A stretch of 64,000 bases of DNA from Cylindrobasidium torrendii FP15055 ss-10. Taxonomy: Eukaryota; Basidiomycota; Agaricomycetes; Agaricales; Physalacriaceae. Positions 23,509 through 34,458 of the stretch are shown here, piece after piece; position 1 is the first letter of the stretch, and every line of letters begins with the position of its first letter. A program made the translations under genes and the position numbers. The stretch covers positions 62,001 to 126,000 of the forward strand of contig KN880486.1 of the NCBI GenBank assembly GCA_000934385.1, given 5' to 3'. The notes under the pieces were generated by a model, which saw only the letters and a program-made list of their open reading frames with translations, did no database searches and was not told the origin of the DNA.

Positions 23509-25002
23509 CTAAGCACTCTCCTTCATCTCGATTGACTGTTTGCGCTCCACAGAGGGTGTGTACTGACTTTCCTCGTGGAGGCATCCGTGGTCCCGATGAG
23601 AGCTAAGATACTCCCGGTTCAAGGCGGGGATAACTATGGCGTGGCTTTCATCAGCGGGGCGAGCTCAGCTGCGGGGATCGAAAACGTACCTCTCTGAGCG
23701 TCGGCGAGGAAGAATTCATATAGGAATACCCCGAACAGTGTCGCAGGAACATTTGTGAGCGCAGCGATTGCAGCATACGGACCCCCGTGTGCTGCAATGG
23801 TATGTTAGAGTCTCCTGTTGTCTTGCATATTGTGTGGGCGTACCTTCACGTCCGTAGATGGTCAGCGCTGCGAGTCGACCCCCCACGTCACGAGCTGCAT
23901 TGGTGGCAACTATAGGAGAGTAGTGTCAGCTTATTGTAGGTACAAAGCGGACCGGGTATGCGCACTCCCGGGCACTGAATAGCTCCAGACGGCAGTGGCG
24001 CTGAGAGTGGGTGAGAAACGGTCAGCTGAACAATACGGTGGATAGAGGAGAGCTAGTCTACGTACTATGCCATTGCTATGGTGAAAGGCGCGACAAAAGG
24101 TGGGATGCGGATGTTTGTCGGATCGATAGACCCCCAGATAACAAGGGTGAGCATCACATCCTGCGAAGGTGCAATAAGGACTTGGGACCAGAGCATCACG
24201 GGATAGACATACGGTCACAAATTCGTTCAAGAAGACCTGCCCGAGATGCGAGCCTGGCGCGACGTACAGGCCAAAGATTCCCGCCGTCCCAGAGGGTGTA
24301 AACTGCAACTTTTCGAGCACTCCCGCGGCGGCCATGGCGAGGTCAACTTGGTCGAGGAGGTGTTTGTACTGCACGTAGACAAGCAAGCATGCGACGTAGC
24401 CACCCAGGATCTGGGCTGTTATGTATCTGGGTATCGCAATTAAACAAGGCGGACCCAGAGCGACAACATTTCTGACCTTAACGCCTTCCCGGGAGGGAAA
24501 CCTTTGAACAATGTCAATGCGACGGCGATACCAGGGTGGAAGATTCCGCCAGAGGTCGCCCCGCAGATCGTGATGGCAAACACTATACCGGCGGCGTAAG
24601 ATATGCCAATTTGGAAAACGGCTGAGCAATGGGGATGTTGAGCAAGCGTTCTGAGGGCGGAAGGAATGTCACGTACATGATACGCCGACCTCTTCCAGAA
24701 CGTTTCCAATCACCCATGCCGCGGTGGAGCCAAGACCTACGAGAGAGTCAGTTCTACTCATCAGAAGCGCGGTGGTAATCCACATACCAGCGTAACAGTA
24801 AAGGAACACTCCCAGCTATCCTTGGTGAGTGTCGAGCAACAGTCGAAAGTGAAGTACTCACAAACTCTGCGACGCACTCTGTAAACCAGTGGATCTCATG
24901 GTGGCGGGCTCGGTCCCAGCGCGTGAAGATTCGGGAGCGGGGCGCGACATCATTGAGGTGAACAACGTTAGGGTGTGCTGAACCGACTGCTTCTGGTAAC
25001 AT
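23509..25002 (-). CDS. MIP-family channel (aquaporin-like) with non-canonical NPA boxes
   Basis: Membrane channel for water or small solutes. The start at 25002 gives MLPEAVGSAHPNVVHLN, then helix 1 (TECVAEF joined by introns to GVFLYCYAG). GLGSTAAWVIGNVL and FQIGISYAAGIVFAITICGA precede the first pore box, which reads GGIFHPGIAVALTLFKGFP: HPG where NPA is normal. Helix 3-4 is YITAQILGGYVACLLVY, loop D/E includes GLYVAPGSHLGQVFLNEFVT, and the second box reads ATNAARDVGGRLA: NAA in place of NPA, with the following Arg kept. The last helix is NVPATLFGVFLYEFFL, and an intron leads to a hydrophilic tail ending SIEMKESA. At least nine introns. The NPA changes may alter selectivity. Confidence 0.85.
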
Positions 25003-25750
25003 GGTAGGCCACTGAGCGGGGTTCTGCCAAGATAGAGAAAAGACTGAGCTTTTATATGATGCTTACCTCTTCCCCGCATTCCGCGTCTGCTGACATGGGG
25101 TACAGCTGGTGCCAGGGTCATGGGTGCAAGAACGCAGACTCGTGCACTACTGAATGCCATCAGTTGCAAGATAAACAATGCCCTTTCTCCTGGTTTGTGA
25201 CATTATGCGCTTGCTTTTGGATGTGGATAAGGCTTGGATGGGATGTTTGTAGGCAGTTGCGGAAGCACGAGACCGAGCTGCGAGTGAAATGCGTTCGGGC
25301 AACGACCCAGCGGGTATAGCAATAGGGCAGATATGAGTGGGTCCAACAAAAGAAAATCGAGCCGATGATCCCACAGACAAGGAATGAGAGACATCTCGAT
25401 ATGCAATTGTAGGCAATCACCATGGACTTGTGTACACCGTTCTCCGTATGAGTAAAAAGTTGATCATTGTGGCACTGAACTTCTAGTCGTATCCTTGAAA
25501 ATCCGCAAGCCAGGCTTGCAGCAAGCAATATTACATGTTGACATGGAAGTCGACGCTAAACAAGGTGAGTGATACAGAAGCGGAAGTTGACAGACCAGAT
25601 TACATAATACCGAAAGTAGATCGCCGTACCATTCTTGCTTTCGACTTCCAACGCTCTATCTTTCCGCCACCCTCGGGCGGGCTACCGCAAACTCGGCCTT
25701 CTGTTGCCTTTCAACTGGATACCTTTTCTTTTTCTACTTTTTGATTTTCT
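25003..25750. other. Divergent promoter region
   Basis: Between the leftward channel gene and the rightward CaaX-protein gene. Short open frames on both strands show no family resemblance. A strongly pyrimidine-rich tract (25690-25745) sits directly before the start at 25751. Confidence 0.4.
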
Positions 25751-27840
25751 ATGGCTCTCACGCAAACCGCAACGTTACCGGGTCCTGGTCCTTCGTGGGA
25801 TGAAGAGGTTGTACCTGCACTACGGAAAAGTGCGTCATAAAGTGAAGAAATGGAACCTGTGTGCTTTGACTAATTAATGGATAGGATTGGAGAGCGAAAG
25901 CCGGACAATTGCACGTCGCATATCAGCAATCTCAGTAGGGTCGGGCGAGGGAGATACAACATACACCAGCGGCGCAGGGTACTACGACCACTATGCGGCC
26001 AACCAAAGCTACAGCGAGAGTACTCCCACTCGCCCCAGTCTCAGGCAGCAGAACAGGGCAACGCCAGAATATGCGCGCGCAACTCCGGTCAAATCCCCTT
26101 CAACTCGCTCGCGGACATATTCTCAACCATGGTCGCCAGATGGAAGAGTCAGCGGTCAATCAAACGGCGGTGCATCTTCACCCACAACATCTGCGCGACA
26201 GGACTCACGACCGACTCGAATACCAAAGCCTGCGCGCAGCCGAGCGGGCAGTACTTCCAGCCACGTCTATGCCAGCGGCAGTCCATATACATCCCCTAGT
26301 CTAAAGGCTATCGATGTCGAGCTCATGTCTGTTCCCGAGCAGCCCGCCACTGCCTCCCGCTCTACCCTATCGGTTGCCAGCCGACAAGACCCTAGACTTC
26401 TACAGGAAGCCCCACCTTTTAGGGCTAATTCTGCTACCTCCTCCACCGAGCAATTCGACAACAACCGGTTCATTGACCCTCCCCGTGCCTCGGTAGACTC
26501 GACAGAGGAACGGCCATATGAGCACTGGTACCGCGGCGATATCGCAAGGAACGGTGGTGTTGGAGAGTTGCGAGTGGCGACGCGCAGGGAAATGTTGGAT
26601 ATTGCCAACTATGGACACGCAATGCGCGCCAAGTTGGCCGCTCAGAAGAATGTTGCGGCGGAGCGCGTGCAACGGAGGCGCGCAGATAGCTTAGGGCCAT
26701 CACACCGGCAAAGCTTCTATATGGAGGACGACGACGCGAAGCAAGTCATGGATGAGAATCCACTGACTGACGCTGAAGGCGACGCTTCAGACATCGAGTC
26801 GGATCAACACACGAACGGCACCTACAACCCGTACCATGAAAACAGTCCACCGGGGTCGGCATCGGCACCCAAACTTAATAACTACAACTCTCGCAGTCTC
26901 ACTCCTACGCCACAACGGCCATCACGCATACCGACACGGCAAATGACCGAATCGCCAGCACCGAGCACACCCATTATGCGTGGGGCGAGCGAGCCGCCTC
27001 CGTCAACGCCCAAGTCGTCAAAATCGCCAAAATCACCCTCGGCGAAGGCTGTGAAACGTGCGGCCTCTCCGACTACGCCTCCTTCAGCAACAAAGTCTCG
27101 GACGCAGGCTTCCAAGACCACACGAGCGCGGAACGAAGCTGCTCGGAAAGAACGCGAACTCCAAGAACAGCGACGGAGTGTTGGGGAATATCCTCAGCCT
27201 GGTGACGATTTGAGGGACGCGATTCCAGAATGGAGTCAGCCGGTACCTCGCCACGGCAATTGGGACGATGTGAGTGTTCTCGTAGCGGCCTATACTGGCG
27301 TCCTGAGTCTTGCAGGTCGTGCTGCCCGTTGTTGCCCGGAAGAATGGGCTCGATTCGTACTACGAGACTGTGGACGGTAGCCCGAAGCCAAAGCCAGTAG
27401 ATGATCGCATTCCGCCAGTGCGTGTTTTTCTTGTATTCGTGGGCTGCATGCCTTACATTCTACAGGCGCCTGGTACCTTTGGTTATGACCACACGAAGTA
27501 TCGTCCGCCACGAGACATGGACCCCAATGATATTTCTATGGATGAGTTCGGCGCTCCCAAAGTGGTGGAGGACGAGGGCAAAGACAAAGAAAAGGACTAT
27601 TATCAACACCAACACTCATTTTCTTCTCAGCCCACACGTTACGACCAGATGCCTCTCACCCAAAGCGGACGTGCACAATATCCCCCGCATCCTCCGCCGT
27701 CGCCTGTACCGTTTGCCAGCTATCATGGTCCTTCAGAAACGTCACACCAACACAGTGCGCCGCCTCCCGCAGTCGATCAGTACCGGCCGCCAGTTCAAGA
27801 GGAAGATTCGGGAGGGTGCTGCAAGTGCGTCGTCATGTAA
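25751..27840 (+). CDS. Disordered protein with C-terminal CaaX prenylation motif, unknown function
   Basis: Start 25751 (MALTQTATLPGPGPSWDEEV). One intron (about 25830-25883) joins LRK to RLESESRTIARRISAI. A long Ser/Pro/Arg-rich, probably disordered region follows, with STPKSSKSPKSPS and a charged helix RARNEAARKERELQEQRR. The conserved core near the C-terminus reads VPRHGNWDDV, then after an intron VLPVVARKNGLDSYYETVDG, then APGTFGYDHTKYRPPRD and NDISMDEFG. A Gln/Pro-rich stretch ends in GGCCKCVVM. The last four residues fit a CaaX box, with neighbouring cysteines available for palmitoylation. Farnesylation (X = Met) and membrane tethering are inferred. I believe the core is shared among Agaricomycetes but know no function. 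Confidence 0.85.
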
Positions 27841-28711
27841 TGACATTGATGCCCTTTTGCCTTCGACTGGACCTCGCTCGCGACTTCTTCGAGTTTATAA
27901 CGTTTTTGCTGTATTGCTTTGCCTTTCTTTGGCTTCGCTTCTTTTCTGCCCTTCGGTTCACTTCGCGACATTCATTTACTTGTTGTTCATTCCAATCGTT
28001 TCCCCTTCACGCTCATTACAGCCGTCCGCCTAGCCACTGATCTAATACCCCCCGCATGACATAGTCTTCTTCTTTCTCCCTTTTTTTTGTAATTCTACTC
28101 TAGAACGCGATGTAGTGCACCCCGGATCGTCTGGTTATTTAACTGTTCATGGTGGGTTTTTCTCAGGATTTCACGGCGGCTAGGACTCTACTATACTGCT
28201 GGGGCGGAGCAGTCAAGTCAGAAGAGGGCGTGTACGCTATTATAATAGGGTAGGCCTGTCACCTGCCTTTTGACTTGTGCATGGCGTTATATAGACGCTG
28301 TCCTACATGCCGAACTCATACAGTAAATGGATATAACATATGCCCAAGTGTATCCTGGAAACCCGATTGAAGAACGGATTGCAGCTGCTAGTGCGACGAG
28401 TGTGATGCTGCTAGGGCAGTTCAAAATCGCTTGCTTTATGACAAATGACAAATTCTGGCATTATTGGCGACGCATTCGTCTTCCACAAGATCTGGTACAA
28501 CCAACATGAGAACGCATGTTGCAAAGCCCAATATCCATCTGTACACACAAGCGGCCGGGTCTACGGTCCTTCCAACGCGCGCTGAGCCCATTCAAGATGC
28601 GGCAATTCCTTGCGGGACACTTGTTCATAAACAATAATTAATGTCAGTAGATTGTACACGGATTCAAACAGGTGAGGTAAAAGTACAGATATACAAACGT
28701 AGTCCAAAAGG
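27841..28711. other. Convergent intergenic region
   Basis: The CaaX-gene 3' UTR is followed by A/T-rich sequence, including a run of T at 28080-28088. No gene seen. Confidence 0.4.
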
Positions 28712-30094
28712 TCAACCGCGCGCACTACTAACATATGGAGTATACTGAGGACCTTTGGCAGGCGGAAGCGGCTGTGCGTATATGTAACTCCCAGGCGTAC
28801 TCGTCCAGGCCTGCTGGGACGGCATCGCCTGATACACATTTTGCTGCCCATGCGCCAGCGCGGTCTGGTAGTCCTCCCTCTGCCCACGTTGATAGCCTTC
28901 TTTCGTTCGATATGAATCGTCCCTCCTCCCATACGAAGAGGACTGATATCCATTTGTTTGTCTTGGGGAAGGCGCCGTGGTGGTAATCGCTGTCCAGTTC
29001 GCAGATGGAGGCGACGGCTGATCAGAGCTGGGCGCCATATGCATGGCTGTGTGCATTGTCTGAGGCTGCACGCCAGCGTACGCGGGCTGCTGCTTAGGTG
29101 AAGTCATCCCAGTGCTCCGCGTGAGATCAATTGAGTCCATCTCCCCGTACCATTGCGATGGAATGCGTGGGGTCTTACTCGAGGCGTACGACACTGGCCG
29201 GGGGACAGGCTCGGTACTGAGTCGATGCACACTTTTCCCGGGTACGAAATCTGCTGTCACACGGTCTGCCATCCATGGGAGGTCATTCAACTCGCACAGA
29301 AAGCCCGCGATACGGCTAAGGAAACCCTTGAATGTGTATGACCCGGCGGGGAGGTGATGGGAATGGGAATGGGGGACCTCCATTTTGGCATAGTCCGGCC
29401 CGCGAAGGAACTCTGGACTGGTATGGATGGGTCCGCCAGTGTTGGATATGTACACTTCCTCTGATGGGTCGTAGTGGTCTTGCGCAGTCGTACCATCCAA
29501 TGGGTCCGGGTCTGGAAGAACTGCCTGCGGGGGTGGGTGCGGCGGATGGTAGGGGGTGTGCACGGCTGGCTCATGGAGGGCACGAGAATTCGGGCTGAAC
29601 GTCGTGGCCCGGGGTGTACTTTGCGCGGGCGGGACGCCGCTCTCAGGGTATGCATAAATTTGAGTGGGCTGGTGAGGTATAGGCATTCGATCTGAGGAAG
29701 TCGTGGTCGCAGTTGATGAGCTCTCGATATCTTGTTGTGCCTCCTGGGACGTGCCGCCTATACCGAGTACTCTGCGTAGACTGAAGCCTCCAACAAAGTC
29801 CTTGGCCGTGCGGTGTCCATAACCGCCTGGTGGAGGTGGGGACTGGGACATGTCGTTCGGACCCGCGCGCCCGAGCCCGGATGAGGTGGGATCCACATTG
29901 AAGCTCATGTCGCTGCGTGTGGTTTGTGGGATTCCAACGCCTGGAGGGATATACTGTGGGGATGGTGGGGCCTGCTGGTATATGTTTGTTTGTTGTCGTG
30001 TGGATGGGCTACGCCGGCTCCGGTTTGAGCGCGGAGACATAGGCCCAGAGATCGAGGGCGTTCGTTGCGGGTCATCCTGAGGTCGTGAAGGCAT
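28712..30094 (-). CDS. Proline/serine-rich protein of unknown function
   Basis: A single open frame of 460 codons with no needed intron, which is rare in this window. The start MPSRPQDDPQRTPSISGP is followed by low-complexity Ser/Pro/Gln sequence with two more conserved-looking islands: AKDFVGGFSLRRVLGIGG near residue 100, and the segment around SYTFKGFLSRIAGFLCELND with LPWMADRVTADFVPGKSVHR near 250-300. The C-terminus is rich in Tyr and Gln (QREDYQTALAHGQQNVYQ). I recognise no domain. No signal peptide or transmembrane helix stands out. The second island may be an interaction module. Confidence 0.75.
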   Translation of the reverse strand: MPSRPQDDPQRTPSISGPMSPRSNRSRRSPSTRQQTNIYQQAPPSPQYIPPGVGIPQTTRSDMSFNVDPTSSGLGRAGPNDMSQSPPPPGGYGHRTAKDFVGGFSLRRVLGIGGTSQEAQQDIESSSTATTTSSDRMPIPHQPTQIYAYPESGVPPAQSTPRATTFSPNSRALHEPAVHTPYHPPHPPPQAVLPDPDPLDGTTAQDHYDPSEEVYISNTGGPIHTSPEFLRGPDYAKMEVPHSHSHHLPAGSYTFKGFLSRIAGFLCELNDLPWMADRVTADFVPGKSVHRLSTEPVPRPVSYASSKTPRIPSQWYGEMDSIDLTRSTGMTSPKQQPAYAGVQPQTMHTAMHMAPSSDQPSPPSANWTAITTTAPSPRQTNGYQSSSYGRRDDSYRTKEGYQRGQREDYQTALAHGQQNVYQAMPSQQAWTSTPGSYIYAQPLPPAKGPQYTPYVSSARG

Positions 30095-30304
30095 GATGGT
30101 CGGAAACGAGAAATGATTGATCGTCGTCGATCAACAATGGACGCGCTGAAAACACGTGTTTACGACATCATACCGCGCAAACTTCAAAGGAGCTGGCTTG
30201 AGAATTGCTTGAGAAAGCGGGTGGATGATGACAAGATGGTGAGCTTATTTAACTAATCGACATTGAATTCAGAATCACATTACAACGAGCAGGTATTAAT
30301 GTGT

Positions 30305-32182
30305 CTACTTTGGACAGGCCTCTTTGACAACGTATTCTGCCTCGTCGACTAGGTGTCCCTCCTCGTCTTTGCGCACCTCAGACGTGCTGTACTCCACCAC
30401 CACTTTGTATGTGCCAACCGTATTCTCGTCCACCTGAACCAGAGTGAAGTTGGTGAACGCATCCAGTGGCTCGCCATCTTTGAACCAAGCGATGCTATAA
30501 CTTTCTTCGATTCCGGCGACTGGAATATCTCGAAATTCCGCGAGCGCGACGAGGTCAGCTTCTACCATCTTTGAGGTCCCAGAGCAGCTCTCGCGGAAGC
30601 CGTCAATGAGCGAGAGGCGAGAGAGTAGTGCATGCCACAGGCCTTCAATGCATACCGAGCAAAAGGTAGATGCAGTCACAAGTCGCATCAGACAGTCTTC
30701 GTTTGTCGGGCGATAGGTCGTCGTGTTGTGAACAGAATATCTACACAAAGATCAAACACACGTCCAATATATAAATGACGGAGGTGAACTTACGTCGGGA
30801 ATACCCCATAATATCCAGGGTCTGTAATGAACTCTTCCTCGTCCCCGTATTCAAGAATTTCAACGCTGCAAAGTTGCGCGACACCCTGGAGCTCATCGTT
30901 CGCCAATGTGAATTTGACTTCGTGGGTACCTCCCGACAACGCGCTTTCTCGGTAGAAATCGTAATGCCATCTATCCAATCCTAGTCCGGCCTTGGGTTCC
31001 CACTTGAGATCCTCTCCGTCCAACTCGACAGTCAGGTCGGAGGCAGCGAGCAGGCCGGAGAGCGACATGCGGACAAGGTGACGCGAATACGTGCCAGAGC
31101 TGACGAAGGTCGTAGACCAGGACTGTGTTGTGTTGAGCATTGACCATGCATAATCCTGGAGGGGCATGACGGATCGTTCGACTCGGACATGGGGAGGTTC
31201 AGTGGGTTTTGTCAACCAATGTTCCCATGGTACAGGTTCGGAGAGGTCATCATATGCGTCCACACCACTGTAGACTTCCCCGCCATCGTATTCCTCGCCC
31301 ACTGGAATGATAGAGTGGCCCAGTTCGTGGCGAAGAATTTGAGGACCATTTGCGGTTGAAGAAGTAATCACTCTGAAGGTGGATTAGTTTCGAATGCAGA
31401 ACAAGAGACAACATGGCTGACGTAAATCGGCCTCCCAATCCACCGTAGAGTGGATCATTTCCTGGTATAGGTTTGTATATCAGTTAATTGTAAACTGACG
31501 AGTGCTACACACCAAGTAGAATAGGGAAGTCGCATTGAGACCCCATAGACGAGCATGCAGCGTCTGCTACCTCTGGGTATGCATAGTAGACACCCCGAAG
31601 CTCTGTACCAGGTCGATACAAGCCATACGTGGTGCTGTTATTGTAGTTAGCTATAGGTATCGTATGTTGAAGCAACATGACACTTACTTCTTGGGCTTTC
31701 CATTTGCACCTACACCACTCTGAGTGATATCTGAGTCACTGTATCGTATGATTATACTTGAGAAGTACACCCACCTCCACACTTGGAGTAAACGCCGCCC
31801 AGAAGTTGAGCAAGGGCCGTACAGTGTTGAACGTTTGGTTGTACGATATATCCTGTGCCAGCGAAGTTGCGTCTTCTAGGAATTTATCCTTTTCCGTTTC
31901 TGTATCTACCGTATCGTCAGTATCTCATACGGCTTTCGCACTGATAAGAGCCATACACCCGTCGGAGAAGAAGACGAGGTTCACTCTGTTGTCTCTGGGG
32001 CCTGAGATGAAGAGAGGTGGTGGCTCGGCTTTGCCGCCCAGGACTTGCTGCATGGTAGTCGTGTCGTGTTCATATTCCAACTCTAAAGCATCAAGATGCT
32101 GGCATTTTCCACCGAATGACTGATGCGCGACGACGACGAGCGGGGCGAAGCATAAAAATGATAGGAACTTTGGAACGAACAT
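30305..32182 (-). CDS. Secreted M64-type (IgA peptidase-like) zinc metallopeptidase
   Basis: Start 32182 opens a clear signal peptide (MFVPKFLSFLCFAPLVVVAH). The mature part begins with a Cys-containing segment and PPPLFISGPRDNRVNLVFF, the first conserved block of peptidase M64, followed after introns by the segment TYGLYRPGTELRGVYYAYPE. The active site is LRHELGHSIIPVGEEYDGG: HExxH with a downstream Glu-Glu pair, matching M64 spacing. A beta-rich C-terminal half follows (TEPPHVRVERSVMP, GGTHEVKFTLANDE), with several cysteines near RLVTASTFCSVC, ending VVKEACPK. About seven short introns. The true substrate is unknown; 'IgA peptidase' is only the family name, and a fungus would cleave other proteins. 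Confidence 0.85.
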
Positions 32183-32440
32183 GTTCGCAAGTGACGGGCT
32201 GGTCGTCGCGAGTGACCGACGCTGCTTTCCTGGGCACTGCAGAGATTGTACAATCAACGTGGGAGTTCTTGCCGTGGTCGCCTGAGATAAAGAGAGGTTC
32301 CTCTCAATACGTAATGAGCTTCACATGTGGCTGGGAAGTCGCGTCTCGATCGCGTCGCACCATGTAGATGTGGATAGTCGAGTTCAATTTGGTTACGGTT
32401 ACAGTATTGTACATTTCCGAGTGACATAGTCAAGAGCCTA

Positions 32441-33180
32441 TCACGGTTTGTAGGGGACGATATGACATCTGGTCAAAATGTCAGTGCTAAGTCACGATAA
32501 CATGGAAATGTGTACCCTAACATGCCGCGACCGCCCCATCCTTTGCGTGGCGTGAGAGTGAAGAAGATGGGTTTCTGCTCTCGCATAATCTTGAGTACCA
32601 CACCCCGCTGTCCGAAAGTCATGAGGTCCTGCCTCGCCAACAATTCAAGCACGCACGTTCTCATATTCGGCTACCACCTGCGCTACACCCTGCAAGCTTG
32701 ATCCAACAGTGCTCGCTGAGATAGAACCAAATTTGACTATGAGATCGTCTCGTTGGAGGCCCTGTCCAATGTGTGAGTAGATACAACTGGGCTGAACAGG
32801 ACACGCACCGCCTCAGAAGCTGGACTTCCAGGAGACACTCCATCCACCTTGGCAAACGGCACTTCTGTGGGTTCCTCGTCGACAGTTGTTGCAGACGGCG
32901 CAAATGCCATTTGCAAGACGTTGGACAGTTCGTTTGTCACTGCTGCCAGGTCGTTTCTCAGTTCGATTATCTTCACTCGCGCGCCTCGTACAGCATAGAT
33001 GTCGATGTCCGCTCGCGGGAAACCTTCTGCGTCGACGAGTGGTGTCTGCATTGTCGAGTTTCCATTTGCTTTGAGTATCGTGATTTGGGCCTCGATTTCG
33101 GTTTCGATATTCTTCTTCTTCTCCGAGAGAGAGCGTGCGAGGTCTCTAGGGTTTTCAGACGAGGGCATTGAGATGGCCAT
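32441..33180 (-). CDS. NAS2: Proteasome assembly chaperone Nas2/PSMD9 (p27)
   Basis: Chaperone that binds the Rpt5 ATPase tail during assembly of the 19S regulatory particle. The start at 33180 (MAISMPSSENPRDLARSL) leads into the N-terminal coiled coil (KKKNIETEIEAQITILK, then TPLVDAEGFPRADIDIYAVR, the family's most conserved block). A PDZ domain follows after an intron near 32770-32810: FAKVDGVSPGSPASEAGL, DDLIVKFGSIS and VLKIMREQKPIFFTLTPRKG. The last intron (about 32448-32512) yields WGGRGMLGCHIVPYKP, the typical end. Length of about 210-215 residues matches the family. Confidence 0.93.
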
Positions 33181-33462
33181 GGATGTATCAGAGTAAGCTG
33201 CTAAAGGGTGCGACGCGTGACGTCAGGACAACTGTGAACTTGAAGCCTGCTTTCGTCCTCCATCGCGTCCGAATATTTGGAAGTTCTCGACTTATAATGG
33301 CAGCCTGCTTGAAATACACTCGTAGGGTGAATATTTGAGACTCAGTACTACGGCTCCAGTTCAAACACTCGCTGCAGGTCTGGCAGTCGTTTGTCAAGAC
33401 TCAAGGCGAGTTCAATGCACTTCAAGCTGCAGCCGATGTTGACACCATGCATACTTTAGGCC

Positions 33463-34317
33463 ATGATATGCAGTGCTTCCCCAATGTCCGTGCAAATCCT
33501 AGTGACCTGTGCTGTGCTCATGTACAAGCCAGCTTGTCATTGAGAAAGCTACGCCTGGCGTTGTGCACACTTCCATGAAGATTGAATCCTATAATGGTAC
33601 TTGATTTCCTGTCAATAAATAGGGAAGTGCTCAAGTAAATCAATCTAAAGTCAACAGAGTTGGAGTGCGTGAGCCCCATATTCAGCTAACAAACACACTT
33701 CATCCATTTCCTTGATGTAGACGGGTAATCGCGACCGCCAATGCTCTCCCAAATGTTTGCTCAAATAAGTCCTGTAGCACACGGTGGCCTCATTTTATCG
33801 TTGACGGATACCCTTGGTTCTCTGGCCGTTGCCTCTAAAGGCTACTGGTCTGCCGGCATACAAATCCGTTTCTCTCCCCAATTGACGCCACTTGCAGGAT
33901 GACCGGTGTGAGCACTGATGTAGGAGCATCCTTCGTTCGACCGGCAGGACGAGTCGGTGATGTCTTATACGCCAAGTCGACTCTCACCGCTCTCGGTAGC
34001 ATTTACATTACTATTCTCTAGGCAACCAATGTTCACCATCTCACAGGTAAATCACTCGCGTATACGCGCACTGACTTCACAAACGCTGCTGGAGATCTCG
34101 TCGCATATGGGTGTAGGTCTTGAAAAAGGACTTGACAGGCTTATTGACCGCTTGCTACAAGATCACACCAAGTACGTTGGCAAGTCGGGCTCGCATGAGG
34201 TGCGGTGAATTCTCAGCTAGTTAGTACTTGTGAGGCCTGACATCGCCCTAGAAAAACGTAAAGCTTTCGGAGGACGGAGAAACACTCGTTGAAGGACAGG
34301 ACCTCGACGTGGATTAG
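33463..34317 (+). CDS. Hotdog-fold acyl-CoA thioesterase (PaaI/ACOT13-like)
   Basis: Recovered from seven small exons, too fragmented to show as one long frame. Order: LVIEKATPGVVHTSMKIESYN (from 33533), VNRVGV, then HGGLILSLTDTLGSLAVASK, the HGG hotdog motif with the Asp that follows it. An intron with donor GTCTGC joins KGYW to MTGVSTDVGASFVRPAGRVGD. Next come GKSLAYTRTDFTNAAGDLVA, YGYHTKYVGKSGSHE, and KNVKLSEDGETLVEGQDLDVD, stopping at 34317. Each joined junction keeps frame and family sequence, so the gene seems intact. The first exon is provisional: an in-frame ATG at 33463 could start it. The enzyme would hydrolyse acyl-CoA esters. Convergent with the F-box gene (gap about 140 bp). Confidence 0.75.
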
Positions 34318-34458
34318 TTCACACTACTTGACCCATCCTTGGCGTTGAACGTCGAATGCCTACTCGTTATGCTACTGTCCCGTGTTTCGCAGCAACGTTA
34401 TCTCTTAGCTGACGCAGACGAATTACAATGCCAAGTGGCTGGATGTTGCACGGACTTG

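Noticed and set aside
33800..34320. Thioesterase remnant first taken for a pseudogene
   Set aside because: Apparent frame breaks vanish when the donors GTCTGC and GTAGGT are used, restoring the family sequence through to the stop.
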